This document shows, in pieces, positions 7,991-16,252 of a DNA stretch of 64,000 nucleotides. Source of the stretch: JAAYAO01 sp051133435. Its GTDB lineage: Bacteria > Actinomycetota > Actinomycetes > Propionibacteriales > Propionibacteriaceae. The translations under genes were made by a program, and so were the position numbers. The notes below the pieces were generated by a model. It saw nothing but the letters and a program-made list of their open reading frames with translations. It searched no databases and was not told the origin of the DNA. The stretch is from positions 868,001 through 932,000 of the forward strand of contig NZ_JBPGNY010000001.1 of the NCBI RefSeq assembly GCF_051133435.1, given 5' to 3'. The number at the start of each line of letters is the position of its first letter. Position 1 is the stretch's first letter.

Positions 7991-8689
7991 CTATCGGCGT
8001 TGCAGAATCAGCAGGCCGTCCCAGCCCTTGATGCCGACGGTTTGCACCGCGGTGGCGGTCAGGGACGAGTCGGCACCGATCGCGGCCACGACCTCGCGCA
8101 CTCCCTGTACCCGGGGATCGTCGCTGTCGGCATCGACCACGGCCCCGTCCCGCACCACATTGTCGATCACGATCACCGCGCCGGGTTGGGTGAGCCGCAG
8201 CGACGCCTCGAGATAGGCGGGGTTGCTCGGCTTGTCGGCATCGATGAATACGAAATCGAAGGGTTCGACCTCGGCGTCGATCAACTGCTGCGCGGATTCG
8301 GCGGCGGGGCCCACCATGATCTCGACGCGATCGCCGACACCGGCGCGCTCGATGTTGGCCCGGGCCACCTCGGCGTTGAGGTCTTCCAGTTCCAAGGTGA
8401 CCACCCGTCCGGTGTCCCCGGCGGCTCTGGCGAACCAGATCGTGGAGTAGCCGGCCAGGGTGCCGAACTCGAGCACCCGGCGAGCGCCGGACATCCGGAT
8501 CAGCAGCGCGAGCAGGGCCCCTTGGTTGGCGGCCACTTCGGCATTGGGCATCGTGGTTCGGGCACCGGAATCACGTGCGCCGACGAGCGCTTCGTCCTCG
8601 GCCACCAGTGTTTCGGTGAAATACTCGTCCACCGCCCGCCACTGCGGGTCGGAGGCGTAGCGGTTCACGGGCGTGGCGTCGGTGTTCAT
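7991..8689 (-). CDS. SAM-dependent O-methyltransferase (family 3, catechol/caffeoyl-CoA type)
   Basis: A 232-residue class I methyltransferase. RRVLEFGTLAGYSTIWFA is the SAM-binding motif I, VVTLELEDLNAEVARANI the acidic-loop region, and FDFVFIDADKPSNPAYL the family hallmark that supplies metal ligands (Asp-Ala-Asp). GAVIVIDNVVRDGAVV follows as in bacterial YrrM-like enzymes. It should methylate a hydroxyl of a small aromatic or other catechol-like substrate in the cytoplasm; the substrate is unknown. It is transcribed alone, with the palindromic element just downstream. Confidence 0.9.
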   Translation of the reverse strand: MNTDATPVNRYASDPQWRAVDEYFTETLVAEDEALVGARDSGARTTMPNAEVAANQGALLALLIRMSGARRVLEFGTLAGYSTIWFARAAGDTGRVVTLELEDLNAEVARANIERAGVGDRVEIMVGPAAESAQQLIDAEVEPFDFVFIDADKPSNPAYLEASLRLTQPGAVIVIDNVVRDGAVVDADSDDPRVQGVREVVAAIGADSSLTATAVQTVGIKGWDGLLILQRR

Positions 8690-8772
8690 CCCGTCACGCT
8701 AACGGTGCCTGCCCCGGCCGGGCTCGAAATGTGCGCCGGTGACCACAACCGGTTCAGCTATTCACCGGTTGT

Positions 8773-9135
8773 TCAGGGGGCGAAAACCTTGGACAGGTCC
8801 GAGTAGATCCGTCCGGCCGCGATTCCGTCCTTGTCGAAGGTGTACATCGCCACCGCCGGCACTTCGACGAGTCGGCCGTCGGCGCGTCCGTAGGTGGTGA
8901 TGGTTTCCAGGGCCACCTCCTGCCCATCGCGGACCATCCGGACGAACACATGGCTCATCGAGGAGATGCTGCCGAAGAACTCCGACAGGGCTTGGGCGAT
9001 CTCCTCCGGCCCGGTCGCCACCGGCCCGTCGCCGAACCGCAGCGTGCCCTTGGGTGAAAAGTACGAGGCGAAGCCCTCGCTGTCGAAGGTGTCGGCATGG
9101 TCGTAGAAACGGCGGAAGTCGAACGATTCAGTCAT
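8773..9135 (-). CDS. SnoaL/NTF2-like domain protein
   Basis: A 120-residue protein with the cone-shaped NTF2-like fold pattern: RRFYDHADTFDSEGFASYF at the start, GDGPVATGPEEIAQALSEFF in the middle, and a strand-rich C-terminal half (VFVRMVRDGQEVALETITTY, then AVAMYTFDKDGIAAGRIY). Such proteins include ketosteroid-isomerase-like enzymes, polyketide cyclases and ligand-binding proteins; the activity cannot be read here. It is ten bases downstream of ridA on the same strand and likely belongs to that transcript, so it may act on a product of the same pathway. Confidence 0.8.
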   Translation of the reverse strand: MTESFDFRRFYDHADTFDSEGFASYFSPKGTLRFGDGPVATGPEEIAQALSEFFGSISSMSHVFVRMVRDGQEVALETITTYGRADGRLVEVPAVAMYTFDKDGIAAGRIYSDLSKVFAP

Positions 9136-9144
9136 GGGGGCTCC

Positions 9145-9528
9145 TTACAGAACTGCGGTGCATTCGATCTCGACCAACAGCCCCGGGACGGCCAGGCCGG
9201 TGATGCCGATGATCGTTTGCGCGGGGTGTTCGGTCGAACCGGTGACTTCTTCGATCGCCCGGGTCATCACCTCGTACTCGGTCGGTTGCGTGGTGTAGAT
9301 CGTGCGCCGCACGACTTGGTCCCAGCGCACCCCGGCGGCCTCCAGCGCGACAGCCAGGTTCTCCATCGCCGCCTTCGTCTGCAGGAAGAGGTCGTCGCCT
9401 CCGATCACGTTGAAGTCCGAGCCCAATGCCACCTGACCGGCGAAGCAGACCAACCGGCTGCCTTCGGCGATGGCGATGTGGCTGAACCCGGGCGTCGGGT
9501 GCAGGTTGTCCGGGCTGATCAGTTCCAT
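9145..9528 (-). CDS. ridA: RidA/YjgF/UK114 family enamine-imine deaminase
   Basis: A 127-residue protein of the usual RidA length. Family features include GFSHIAIAEGSRLVCFAGQVAL near 14-35, RTIYTTQPTEYEV with the conserved Arg that binds the substrate carboxylate, and a C-terminal LLVEIECTAVL. RidA proteins hydrolyse reactive enamines or imines released by amino-acid-oxidising and PLP enzymes. Here it sits next to a transporter and opposite an imino-acid-type dehydrogenase cluster, so it probably clears imine products of that pathway. The gene order nhaC-like, ridA, NTF2-like suggests one operon. Confidence 0.9.
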   Translation of the reverse strand: MELISPDNLHPTPGFSHIAIAEGSRLVCFAGQVALGSDFNVIGGDDLFLQTKAAMENLAVALEAAGVRWDQVVRRTIYTTQPTEYEVMTRAIEEVTGSTEHPAQTIIGITGLAVPGLLVEIECTAVL

Positions 9529-9558
9529 GGTGTGTTCCTTTTCATTGAGGGGTGTCGG

Positions 9559-11025
9559 TCATTGCGGGGTATCGCTCAGGACGGGATTGGTTTTCAGGGC
9601 GCGGCCGTCGGATCCCTCGAAGGTGCGGCCCCAGCCGGTGATGACGGCGACGATCATGACCAGGGTGAGCATGATCGGGTACACCGTGCCGAGGAACAGG
9701 CCGCCCATCGAGACCGGCGTGCCGCCCTGGGTGGCCAGCAGGGCGCCGATGAACAGGTAGGCGCTGAGGAAGGGGACGGTGGAGGCCACGCCCAGCGCGA
9801 AGCAGTCCAGGACGTTGGCTCGCCGGTACGGGTGCAGGCCCACCTTGGCGCCGAGTTCGTCGGCGACCGGACCGAAGGCCAGCATCGACGCGGAGTTGAC
9901 CCCTCCGAACAGCACCGTGGTCGCCGAGATGCCCGCACCCATGGCGGCTTCGGCTCCGCGCGGGGTGCCGGCCCACGAGGCCCTGGAGAACCACGTGATC
10001 ACCCGGTCGATGACGCGCGCCTCCATCAAGGTGCCGACGATGCCGAAAACGGCGATGACCAGGGCAACCGTGCCGAGCATGTACTCGACACCCTCGATCA
10101 GGAACCCGGAGGGTGCCCCGTCGGTCACACCGAGCACGTCCGAGGGTGTCAGCAGACCGGTGACCAAGGCCGTGATCGTGCCCACCACGAGGCCGACGGT
10201 GATCGCCTTGAAGATGTCGCGGGTCCAGAAGGCCACCACGAGCAGAATGGCCACCGGGATCAACATGGTGAGCCCCAGCGGATTGCCCTCGGCGGCCAGA
10301 TCCAGCTTCGATCCGCCGGTCACACTGCCGAGTGCGAAGTAGAGCACCGCACTGATGGCCGCAGCCACCACCGAGTAGCGAACCCGCGCCGCGACCACAC
10401 CGCCGACGTCGGCGACGCCGCGACGGTTGCGGTACTTCTGCGTGGAGGCCGACATCACCGAGGTGTCGGAGATCGGCGCCAGGTTGTCACCGAAGACCGC
10501 GCCGGACACGATCGCGCCGGCAAGCAACGCAGGGTTGGCACCCAGGGACACTCCGGCGACGTAGAAGATCGGAAAAGCGGTGAACATGGTGCCGATCGAC
10601 GACCCGGTGGCCATCGCCACGAGGCAGACGGTGATGAAGGTGAACAGGGTGAAGGTGCTGGGCGGGGCACCGACGGTCTCGGCCAGCCAGACGAACCCGT
10701 CCGAAACGCCGGTCGCCTTGTTCAAGGTCGACAACGGGCCGATCAGCAGCAGGATCACCACGATCGACACCGCCTGGGGACTACCGATCCCGCGGATCAC
10801 TGCCGCCCAGAAGGCCTTGTAATCCTTCGCCAGGGGTGCGGTGAGCAGCAGGGCGATGAAGCCGCCGGTCGCCAGCGCTGACATCTCGAAAGCCTTGAGC
10901 AGGACGAACAGGGTGATGCAGGCAATGAGGAAGAGCACGACCGGCGTCAGAGCCAGTGGCCAACCCCCGTGGAACTTGAGCTCCTTGCGTTCCGCGGGCG
11001 TGTCCGTAGGCGTGTGGTTGGTCAC
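9559..11025 (-). CDS. NhaC-family Na+/H+ antiporter-like transporter
   Basis: A 489-residue protein with about 11-12 membrane helices. It matches NhaC-type antiporters in length and in segments such as ATGSSIGTMFTAFPIFY, GAIVSGAVFGDNLAPISDTS and ATTVLFGGVNSASML. Members exchange sodium for protons or organic anions such as malate and lactate; some probably carry amino-acid-like substrates. The GTG at 11025 follows AAGGGG at five bases; the longer in-frame start lacks support. It is divergent from the XRE-cupin regulator with a matching half-operator on its -10 box, so it is probably the uptake system of the adjacent catabolic genes. Confidence 0.85.
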   Translation of the reverse strand: MTNHTPTDTPAERKELKFHGGWPLALTPVVLFLIACITLFVLLKAFEMSALATGGFIALLLTAPLAKDYKAFWAAVIRGIGSPQAVSIVVILLLIGPLSTLNKATGVSDGFVWLAETVGAPPSTFTLFTFITVCLVAMATGSSIGTMFTAFPIFYVAGVSLGANPALLAGAIVSGAVFGDNLAPISDTSVMSASTQKYRNRRGVADVGGVVAARVRYSVVAAAISAVLYFALGSVTGGSKLDLAAEGNPLGLTMLIPVAILLVVAFWTRDIFKAITVGLVVGTITALVTGLLTPSDVLGVTDGAPSGFLIEGVEYMLGTVALVIAVFGIVGTLMEARVIDRVITWFSRASWAGTPRGAEAAMGAGISATTVLFGGVNSASMLAFGPVADELGAKVGLHPYRRANVLDCFALGVASTVPFLSAYLFIGALLATQGGTPVSMGGLFLGTVYPIMLTLVMIVAVITGWGRTFEGSDGRALKTNPVLSDTPQ

Positions 11026-11074
11026 GGGTACCCCTTGGTTCGTTCGAGGGCTGATCGGCGTCGCGCGTCCAGCC

Positions 11075-11103
11075 ATACTGCACAAGCAAACCCTTAATGT
11101 CCA
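11075..11103 (-). promoter_or_regulatory. Promoter of the NhaC-like gene with half-operator
   Basis: On the minus strand -35 TGGACA (11103-11098) and -10 CAGTAT (11080-11075) are 17 bases apart. ACTGCACA on the plus strand (11077-11084), one half of the palindrome at 11130-11148, overlaps this -10 box. Confidence 0.55.
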
Positions 11104-11129
11104 TAGAAGGCGCGTAGCAGCGAAATCGT

Positions 11130-11148
11130 TGTGCAGTGTTACTGCACA
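11130..11148. promoter_or_regulatory. Operator palindrome of the XRE-cupin regulator
   Basis: TGTGCAGT-GTT-ACTGCACA is a perfect palindrome with 8-bp arms and a 3-bp centre. Its right arm overlaps the -35 (TGCACA) of the regulator promoter, and one half recurs on the -10 of the divergent transporter promoter. That is the layout expected for autoregulation plus control of the transporter. Confidence 0.6.
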
Positions 11149-11171
11149 GTAGGGAAAAGCCGCGATACCCT
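11143..11171 (+). promoter_or_regulatory. Leaderless promoter of the XRE-cupin gene
   Basis: -35 TGCACA (11143-11148) and -10 TACCCT (11166-11171) are 17 bases apart, and the -10 is six bases before the GTG at 11178, so the mRNA is probably leaderless. Confidence 0.55.
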
Positions 11172-11177
11172 CGACCC

Positions 11178-11708
11178 GTGTTCGGTGATCGCTTGCGTGC
11201 CCTGCGGAAGAGCCGCGGATTGTCGCTGCGCGATTTGGCGGGGCTGACCGGGCTGTCGTCCACCATGCTCAGCCAGATCGAACGCGGGGTGACCGACCCG
11301 AGCCTGAAGTCGTTGCGCCAGATCGCCCGGGTCTTCGGCCAGTCGGTCGCAACCCTGTTCGACGACGCCACCGGGGTTCAGGTCTCCCGGCCGGGTGAAC
11401 GGTCCACGTTGAGTGCGCCCAGTGGCCGCATCCAGTACGAGCGGGTGGCGGCGGGTAACGGCCGGCTGGAGGTGCTGTTGGGCAACCTCGCCCCCGGCAG
11501 CCGATCCGGTGACGAACCGGCGGTACACGAATCGGTGGAGTGCGCTTACGTCCTGGCCGGGGTACTGACCGTCGATGTCGGCGGCGAGGTGCACGAGTTG
11601 CGCCAGGGCGAGGCCATCACCATCGGCGCCGGATTCCCACACCTGTACCAGAACCACAGCCAGGAGGACGTCGAGTTCCTGGTGTCGGTCACACCACCCA
11701 TCCCCTAG
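11178..11708 (+). CDS. XRE-family transcriptional regulator with cupin sensor domain
   Basis: A 176-residue protein. Residues 2-56 form a helix-turn-helix of the XRE type (LRALRKSRGLSLRDLAGLTG, then SSTMLSQIERG). Residues about 100-172 are a cupin_2 small-molecule domain, with HESVECAYVLAGVLTVDVGG and GFPHLYQNHS carrying likely metal-ligand histidines. This architecture (PuuR/SutR type) commonly senses an amino acid, polyamine or related metabolite. The GTG start at 11178 is chosen for its leaderless -10 box. It is followed after 12 bases by the DHDPS-family gene, so it probably heads the operon and represses it and the divergent transporter. Confidence 0.88.
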   Translation: MFGDRLRALRKSRGLSLRDLAGLTGLSSTMLSQIERGVTDPSLKSLRQIARVFGQSVATLFDDATGVQVSRPGERSTLSAPSGRIQYERVAAGNGRLEVLLGNLAPGSRSGDEPAVHESVECAYVLAGVLTVDVGGEVHELRQGEAITIGAGFPHLYQNHSQEDVEFLVSVTPPIP

Positions 11709-11720
11709 GAGGACACCGCC

Positions 11721-12653
11721 ATGGATCGAGATGACGTCGCCTGGTCGGGCTACATTCCCGCGATCACCACGCCCTTCGACGCCGATCTGCGGCTGGACAT
11801 CGAAGCCCTGGACGAACAGATCCAGTGGCTGGCCGAGCAGGAGATTCCCGGGATCATCCTGGCCGGCACCACCGGCGAATGGTTCTCGATGTCGGACGAG
11901 GAGCGCGCGAATCTGTTCCTCGCCGCCCGGCAGATCGCCCCCGATTCGATGTGGGTGATCGGCGGCTGCACCGCGCTGACCGCCGACGCGGTGGCCGGCC
12001 ATGCGGCCGCGGCCAGCGATGCCGGCCTGGACGGCATTCTGGTCACCCCTCCCCCGTACCTGGTGCCGACCCAGGACGAGTGTGTGGAGTTCTACCGGAT
12101 GGTCAATGACGCGATCGACATCGCGATGTGCGCCTACAACTGGCCGCGCGGCTGCGTGGTGGACATGGACACCACCACCCTCGAGCGGATCGCCGAGTTG
12201 GACAAGGTCGTCGCGATCAAGAACTCCACCGGTGTTTTCGCCAGGTTCCTGGACGGGCTCTATGCCCTGGATCAGCAGGTGCGCTACTTCGGCATCCCCA
12301 CCTCCCGGGTCGGCATCGACCTCGTCCGCGCCGGCCACGGGGACGGCCTGATGGGTTCGGGGGCCCCGCTCGGCCGGGCACATTCCGGCTTCTGGCAGGC
12401 CCTCGAGCGCGGCGATTTCGAGGAAGCCCGGAGGTTGGGCGACCTGGATCGTCGGCTGATGCAACGCTGGTTCAACCCCGACTACGGGGCCAAGTTCGGC
12501 AATCAGCAGGCCATCATGAAGACCGCCTTGCGTTTGCAGGGGGTTCCCGCCGGGCACGTCCGCCCACCCCTGCTGGAGCTCAATGACCATCAGGTGGGCA
12601 TCGTCCGCGACACCCTCAACGAGTTGGGCATCAGCACGGGCCCGTTGCGATGA
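11721..12653 (+). CDS. DHDPS/NAL-family lyase or deaminase, possibly pyrroline-4-hydroxy-2-carboxylate deaminase
   Basis: A 310-residue TIM-barrel protein. GTTGE (49-53) binds the substrate carboxylate, Tyr139 (in CAYNWP) and Lys167 (in VAIKNST) are the expected catalytic tyrosine and Schiff-base lysine. The family includes dihydrodipicolinate synthase, N-acetylneuraminate lyase and the hydroxyproline-pathway deaminase LhpC. Adjacent genes encode a three-subunit FAD/2Fe-2S dehydrogenase like LhpBEF, so a deaminase acting on the dehydrogenation product is the best guess. A strong AGGAGG lies upstream. It overlaps the next gene by four bases. The exact substrate is inference. Confidence 0.85.
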   Translation: MDRDDVAWSGYIPAITTPFDADLRLDIEALDEQIQWLAEQEIPGIILAGTTGEWFSMSDEERANLFLAARQIAPDSMWVIGGCTALTADAVAGHAAAASDAGLDGILVTPPPYLVPTQDECVEFYRMVNDAIDIAMCAYNWPRGCVVDMDTTTLERIAELDKVVAIKNSTGVFARFLDGLYALDQQVRYFGIPTSRVGIDLVRAGHGDGLMGSGAPLGRAHSGFWQALERGDFEEARRLGDLDRRLMQRWFNPDYGAKFGNQQAIMKTALRLQGVPAGHVRPPLLELNDHQVGIVRDTLNELGISTGPLR

Positions 12654-13819
12654 CGGACGTGGCGGTGGTCGGCGGCGGCCTGCTGGGGAGCGCCACGGCC
12701 TACCTGCTCACCGAACAGGGCGCCGACGTCGCGCTCTTCGAGCAGAGCCAGTTGAACAGCGGGGCTTCGGGCCAGAATGCCGGCAGCCTGCACTTCCAAC
12801 TCGAGTACCGGATGCTCGAAGGGGGCTGGGACAAGGCCCGGCAAGCCGCCGAGGCCATCCCGCTGCACCTGGAATCCCACCGGCTGTGGACCCAATGGGG
12901 TGAGCTGTTCGGGGAACGGTTGGGGGTGGTGACCCGGGGTGGCCTGATGGTCGCCGAGAACGAACAACAAGCGGAACTGTTGGACCGCAAGGCCGCTTTG
13001 GAGCGGTCGTGGGGGCTGGACGTGCAGACCTTGACCGGCCGGCGCCTGCGGGAATTCGCCCCGTACCTGGCCGCCGACATTCCGGCGGCCGCTTTCTGCC
13101 CCCTGGAGGGCAAGGCGAACACCCGAGCCGCGGGGCCGACGCTGGCCGCTGCCGCCGCCCGGCAGGGAGCCGCCGTGCACGTGCAACGTGAGGTGCGCTC
13201 GATCACCCGGCGGGCCGACCGGTGGGCCGTGCGGTGGACGAGTGCCGACGGGAGGGGTGAGGTGCTGGTCGATGCGGTGGTGTTGGCCGCGGGAGTGTGG
13301 TGTGCCGGTTTGGCCGAGCAGTTGGGTTGTTCGCTGCCGATCATTCCGCTGGCGCTGACGATGATGGTGACCGATCGCCGCCCGTTCTTCCTGCCACACC
13401 TGGTGCAGCATGTGGGCCGACGGTTGTCGCTGAAACAGACCACCGAGGGCAACGTGCTGATCGGTGGCGGCTGGCCGGCCCGACTGATCGGGGATGACGA
13501 TCCGGCCGCCGCCGGGTTCCGCGGTGAGCTGATCGCCGACTCGGTCGGTGGGAATGCTGCGGCCGCCACGGCCACGGTGCCGTCCCTGCGGTCGACGGCG
13601 GTACTGCGTTCCTGGGTCGGGGTGACCGCGATCGCTCCGGATCAACTCCCCCTGGTCGGTGCCCTGCCCGGCTCTCCGGGCATCTTCATCGCCACCGGCG
13701 GTTCGGCCTTCACCCTGGGTCCCGGTTTCGCCGCGGTGCTCGTCCAATTGATCTCGGGACAACAGCCGGATCTGGACATTCAGCCCTACTCCCCACAGCG
13801 CTTCGTCGGGGCAGCATGA
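12650..13819 (+). CDS. FAD-dependent amino/imino-acid dehydrogenase, beta subunit type (LhpB/sarcosine-oxidase-like)
   Basis: A 389-residue protein of the DAO superfamily. VAVVGGGLLGSATAYLLTEQ (residues 3-22) is the FAD-binding Rossmann fold and SGASGQNAGSLHF the flavin-contact loop. Further signatures include the C-terminal SWVGVTAIAPDQLPLVGALP and GSAFTLGPGFAAVLVQLI. Relatives are D-hydroxyproline dehydrogenase beta (LhpB), opine oxidase subunit B and glycine/sarcosine oxidases. It overlaps the lyase gene by four bases and the ferredoxin-like gene by four bases, so the three subunits are translated together. It should oxidise a secondary amine or imino acid at the membrane or in the cytoplasm; the natural substrate is not proven. 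Confidence 0.85.
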   Translation: MTDVAVVGGGLLGSATAYLLTEQGADVALFEQSQLNSGASGQNAGSLHFQLEYRMLEGGWDKARQAAEAIPLHLESHRLWTQWGELFGERLGVVTRGGLMVAENEQQAELLDRKAALERSWGLDVQTLTGRRLREFAPYLAADIPAAAFCPLEGKANTRAAGPTLAAAAARQGAAVHVQREVRSITRRADRWAVRWTSADGRGEVLVDAVVLAAGVWCAGLAEQLGCSLPIIPLALTMMVTDRRPFFLPHLVQHVGRRLSLKQTTEGNVLIGGGWPARLIGDDDPAAAGFRGELIADSVGGNAAAATATVPSLRSTAVLRSWVGVTAIAPDQLPLVGALPGSPGIFIATGGSAFTLGPGFAAVLVQLISGQQPDLDIQPYSPQRFVGAA

Positions 13820-14094
13820 AACGCGCACCGGGGTCACCGATGCCGCAGGGCTTCATCGTCGTGGACGGACGACGGGTGCCGATCGCGCCCGGCGACACCG
13901 TGTTGGCGGCCATGGTGTGCGACGGTGCGGCGACCACCGGGACGCGGGCCGATGGGTCACCGCGCGGCTGGTTCTGCAACATGGGTACCTGTTACGAGTG
14001 CGCCGTGACCATCGACGGGGAGCCACTGGCCAGGGCCTGCCTGGTGCCGGCCGAGCACGACATGCGGGTGACTACGGGTGAGGCCGATGTTTGA
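13816..14094 (+). CDS. (2Fe-2S)-binding small subunit of the dehydrogenase (LhpF/HcnA type)
   Basis: A 92-residue ferredoxin-like subunit. Cys54, Cys59 and Cys62 (FCNMGTCYEC) plus Cys75 (ARACLV) form the plant-type 2Fe-2S ligand set. The sequence resembles the N-terminal part of sarcosine oxidase alpha and the small subunits of HCN synthase, opine oxidase and D-hydroxyproline dehydrogenase. Its ATG overlaps the stop of the upstream FAD subunit (ATGA). It should carry electrons between the two FAD subunits. Confidence 0.88.
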   Translation: MKRAPGSPMPQGFIVVDGRRVPIAPGDTVLAAMVCDGAATTGTRADGSPRGWFCNMGTCYECAVTIDGEPLARACLVPAEHDMRVTTGEADV

Positions 14095-15517
14095 TGTGCT
14101 GATCGTCGGCGCGGGGCCGGCCGGGTTGGCCGCCGCGCAGGTCGCCGCCCGGGCCGGTCTGCGGGTCGGGGTGGTGGATGAACAAGCAGCCGCCGGCGGC
14201 CAGGTGTTTCGGGCCCCACGAGCCGGCGGGAAGCGCAGTTTCGGCAGCTACCCCTGGGGTCGACAACTGCTGGACGACACCACCCGGGAGCCCATCACCT
14301 GGTTCTTCGGACACAGCGCCTTGGGGGTGCTCCGCGACGATGACTCGGCGATCAGGCTGGTGATCCGCCCCCAGGGTGGTGCTGTCGAGGTGTTGGGCTG
14401 CCGCCGCCTGCTGATTGCGACCGGGTCGTACGACCTGCCGGTCGCCTTCCCGGGGTGGACTCTGCCGGGGGTGATCGGAGCCGGAGCCGCCCAGACCCTG
14501 CTCAAGGGCCAGTCCGCCCTGGTGGACGACCCGGTCGTGCTCGCCGGAGGGCATCCGCTGGTGCTGGTGGTGGCCAGGGATCTGCTGCGCGCCGGCGTCC
14601 GGATCCGCGCCCTGGCCCTCACCCAGCGGATGCGCGAGTTGTTCACCGGCGAGCTGCTCGCCGCCGGGTTGGGCAACGGTCGGATCGTGCGGGATGCGGT
14701 GACCGCGATGGCAACCCTGGCCGAACACCGGGTGCCGGTACTCGCCGGCACGGTCGTCTCCCGCGCCCTGGGCCCGGCCGGAGTCGAACGGGTGGAGCTG
14801 TCCCCGATCGGCGGTGACCGCGGCAAGGTGCGCGAGGTGGAGGCCGGCTCCCTGCTGCTGGGTTATGGACTGGCGCCCAGCACCGATCTGGCCCGGCAAG
14901 TCGGATGCGCTCTCGATTGGCGGCCCGCTGCCGGTGGCTGGGTGGTGCGCCACGATGCCGATCAACGGACCACCGTCCCCGAGGTGTACGCGGCCGGTGA
15001 GCCCACCGGGGTGGGCGGTGCCGATCTGTCCCGGGCCGAGGGCCTGGTGGCCGGCCGGGCGATGGTGACCGACTTGACCGGGGCGGTGGCCCCCGAGCCC
15101 GAACGTGTCCGCGTCGATCGCATGCTGCGGTCGTCCCTGCGGTTCGCGAACCGGATTCGCACGGCCTTCGCCCTACCCGAGCACCTGTTGGCCGACGCTC
15201 CCGGCCGGGACACCCCGGTGTGCCGATGCGAGGGCGTGACCCGGGCAGCCGTGGAGGATTTCGTGGACGAGCTACCCGGGCCGGTTTCGCCGAATGCGGT
15301 CAAGCTGGCCTGCCGGGTCGGGATGGGGGTGTGTCAGGGACGCTATTGCGAGCGGACGGTGCTCGAGCTGCTCAGGCAGAAGCAAGGCGCCGTGCCCAGC
15401 GATCATTGGAGTGGGCAGTTCCCGGTTCGACCGACTCCGCTGGAACAACTGATACCGATCGCATCGCGGTCGTCCGGGGCGACGAAGCATGCGGGCCCGC
15501 CGCCCGACGATGGCTGA
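14087..15517 (+). CDS. FAD/NAD(P)-binding alpha subunit with BFD-like [2Fe-2S] domain (LhpE/HcnB type)
   Basis: A 476-residue flavoprotein. FDVLIVGAGPAGLAAAQVAA at the N-terminus is the FAD fold, VLVVARDLLRAGVRIRALAL a second dinucleotide fold, and GEPTGVGGADLSRAEGLVAG the C-terminal flavin signature. Cys379, Cys381, Cys416 and Cys421 (with C409 nearby) form a BFD-like 2Fe-2S domain near the end. This is the alpha-subunit architecture of HCN synthase, opine oxidase and D-hydroxyproline dehydrogenase. The ATG at 14087 is preferred over a GTG nine bases earlier because GGGTGAGG then sits at usable distance. It overlaps the ferredoxin gene by eight bases. No epimerase or aldehyde dehydrogenase follows. 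Confidence 0.85.
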   Translation: MFDVLIVGAGPAGLAAAQVAARAGLRVGVVDEQAAAGGQVFRAPRAGGKRSFGSYPWGRQLLDDTTREPITWFFGHSALGVLRDDDSAIRLVIRPQGGAVEVLGCRRLLIATGSYDLPVAFPGWTLPGVIGAGAAQTLLKGQSALVDDPVVLAGGHPLVLVVARDLLRAGVRIRALALTQRMRELFTGELLAAGLGNGRIVRDAVTAMATLAEHRVPVLAGTVVSRALGPAGVERVELSPIGGDRGKVREVEAGSLLLGYGLAPSTDLARQVGCALDWRPAAGGWVVRHDADQRTTVPEVYAAGEPTGVGGADLSRAEGLVAGRAMVTDLTGAVAPEPERVRVDRMLRSSLRFANRIRTAFALPEHLLADAPGRDTPVCRCEGVTRAAVEDFVDELPGPVSPNAVKLACRVGMGVCQGRYCERTVLELLRQKQGAVPSDHWSGQFPVRPTPLEQLIPIASRSSGATKHAGPPPDDG

Positions 15518-15563
15518 TCGGCCCTGTTCGGCCACCAACAGGTGCGCCGATCACCTGCGACAC

Positions 15564-15595
15564 GTGTTGTAATCTGGAAGTGCGTGACACAACAC
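15564..15595. promoter_or_regulatory. Probable promoter and inverted repeat for the CGNR gene
   Basis: GTGTTGT (15564-15570) and ACAACAC (15589-15595) are inverted repeats 18 bases apart. They flank a likely -10 TGTAAT (15568-15573). A CGNR regulator could bind here to control itself; the -35 is poor. Confidence 0.35.
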
Positions 15596-15628
15596 AGGCC
15601 ACCTGTTTCCCGTGAGGAGTGAGCAGCG

Positions 15629-16198
15629 ATGGACGCAGCCGAGGTGACGGCCGAACCCCTACCGTCAGACATCGTGCTGCACATCATCAATGAGTGGGGA
15701 CACACCCCTCGGGCCGCCGTTCCAGGCAAGACGGAGCGGCCCTACCCGGAACCGGATTGGCTGATCGATCTGGATCCTGCCGCTTGGACGAACCTTCCCC
15801 GACCGACCCATGAGGCCCTGGTCGAGGTGGCCGACAGCCTGTTCCCGATCTTCCGGGCCCAGGACGGCTCGGAGTGCGCCGAGCACCTGAACGAACTCAT
15901 CGGCCGTGCCGGACTACGGCAGACCTTCGAGGCCGAGGGCCGGGCGGTGCGCCCGGTGTGGCACTGCCCCCACGGCGACAACCAGCTCTTGGCAGCAGCC
16001 GTCCTCACGGTGATCGCCCAACTCGAACACGACCCCGACTCCAGTCGGCTGGGGCTTTGTCGCGGCAGTGAGTGCGTGGACGCCTACATCGACCATTCAC
16101 CCGCGGCCCGTCGACGGTACTGCGGGTTGACCTGCCAAACGCGTCAGCGAACCAGGACCTACCGGGCAGCGAAACGGCAGTCGCAAAAAACCGCCTGA
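15629..16198 (+). CDS. CGNR zinc-finger (ABATE domain) regulator
   Basis: A 189-residue protein with the two-part architecture of the family: an N-terminal ABATE stress-response domain (about 1-130) and a C-terminal CGNR zinc finger with RLGLCRGSECVDAYID and RRRYCGLTCQTRQRTRTYR. The four cysteines bind zinc. The diagnostic CGNR is altered to CGLT-CQTR, but spacing and the following basic stretch are kept. Members are predicted DNA-binding transcription factors, often controlling metabolism or resistance. Its monocistronic setting and a palindrome in its promoter suggest autoregulation. Confidence 0.8.
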   Translation: MDAAEVTAEPLPSDIVLHIINEWGHTPRAAVPGKTERPYPEPDWLIDLDPAAWTNLPRPTHEALVEVADSLFPIFRAQDGSECAEHLNELIGRAGLRQTFEAEGRAVRPVWHCPHGDNQLLAAAVLTVIAQLEHDPDSSRLGLCRGSECVDAYIDHSPAARRRYCGLTCQTRQRTRTYRAAKRQSQKTA

Positions 16199-16252
16199 CC
16201 ATCCGGCGACATTGTGCGAGGCTGATGCTCGCGCAAGGTCGTGGCGCATCGA

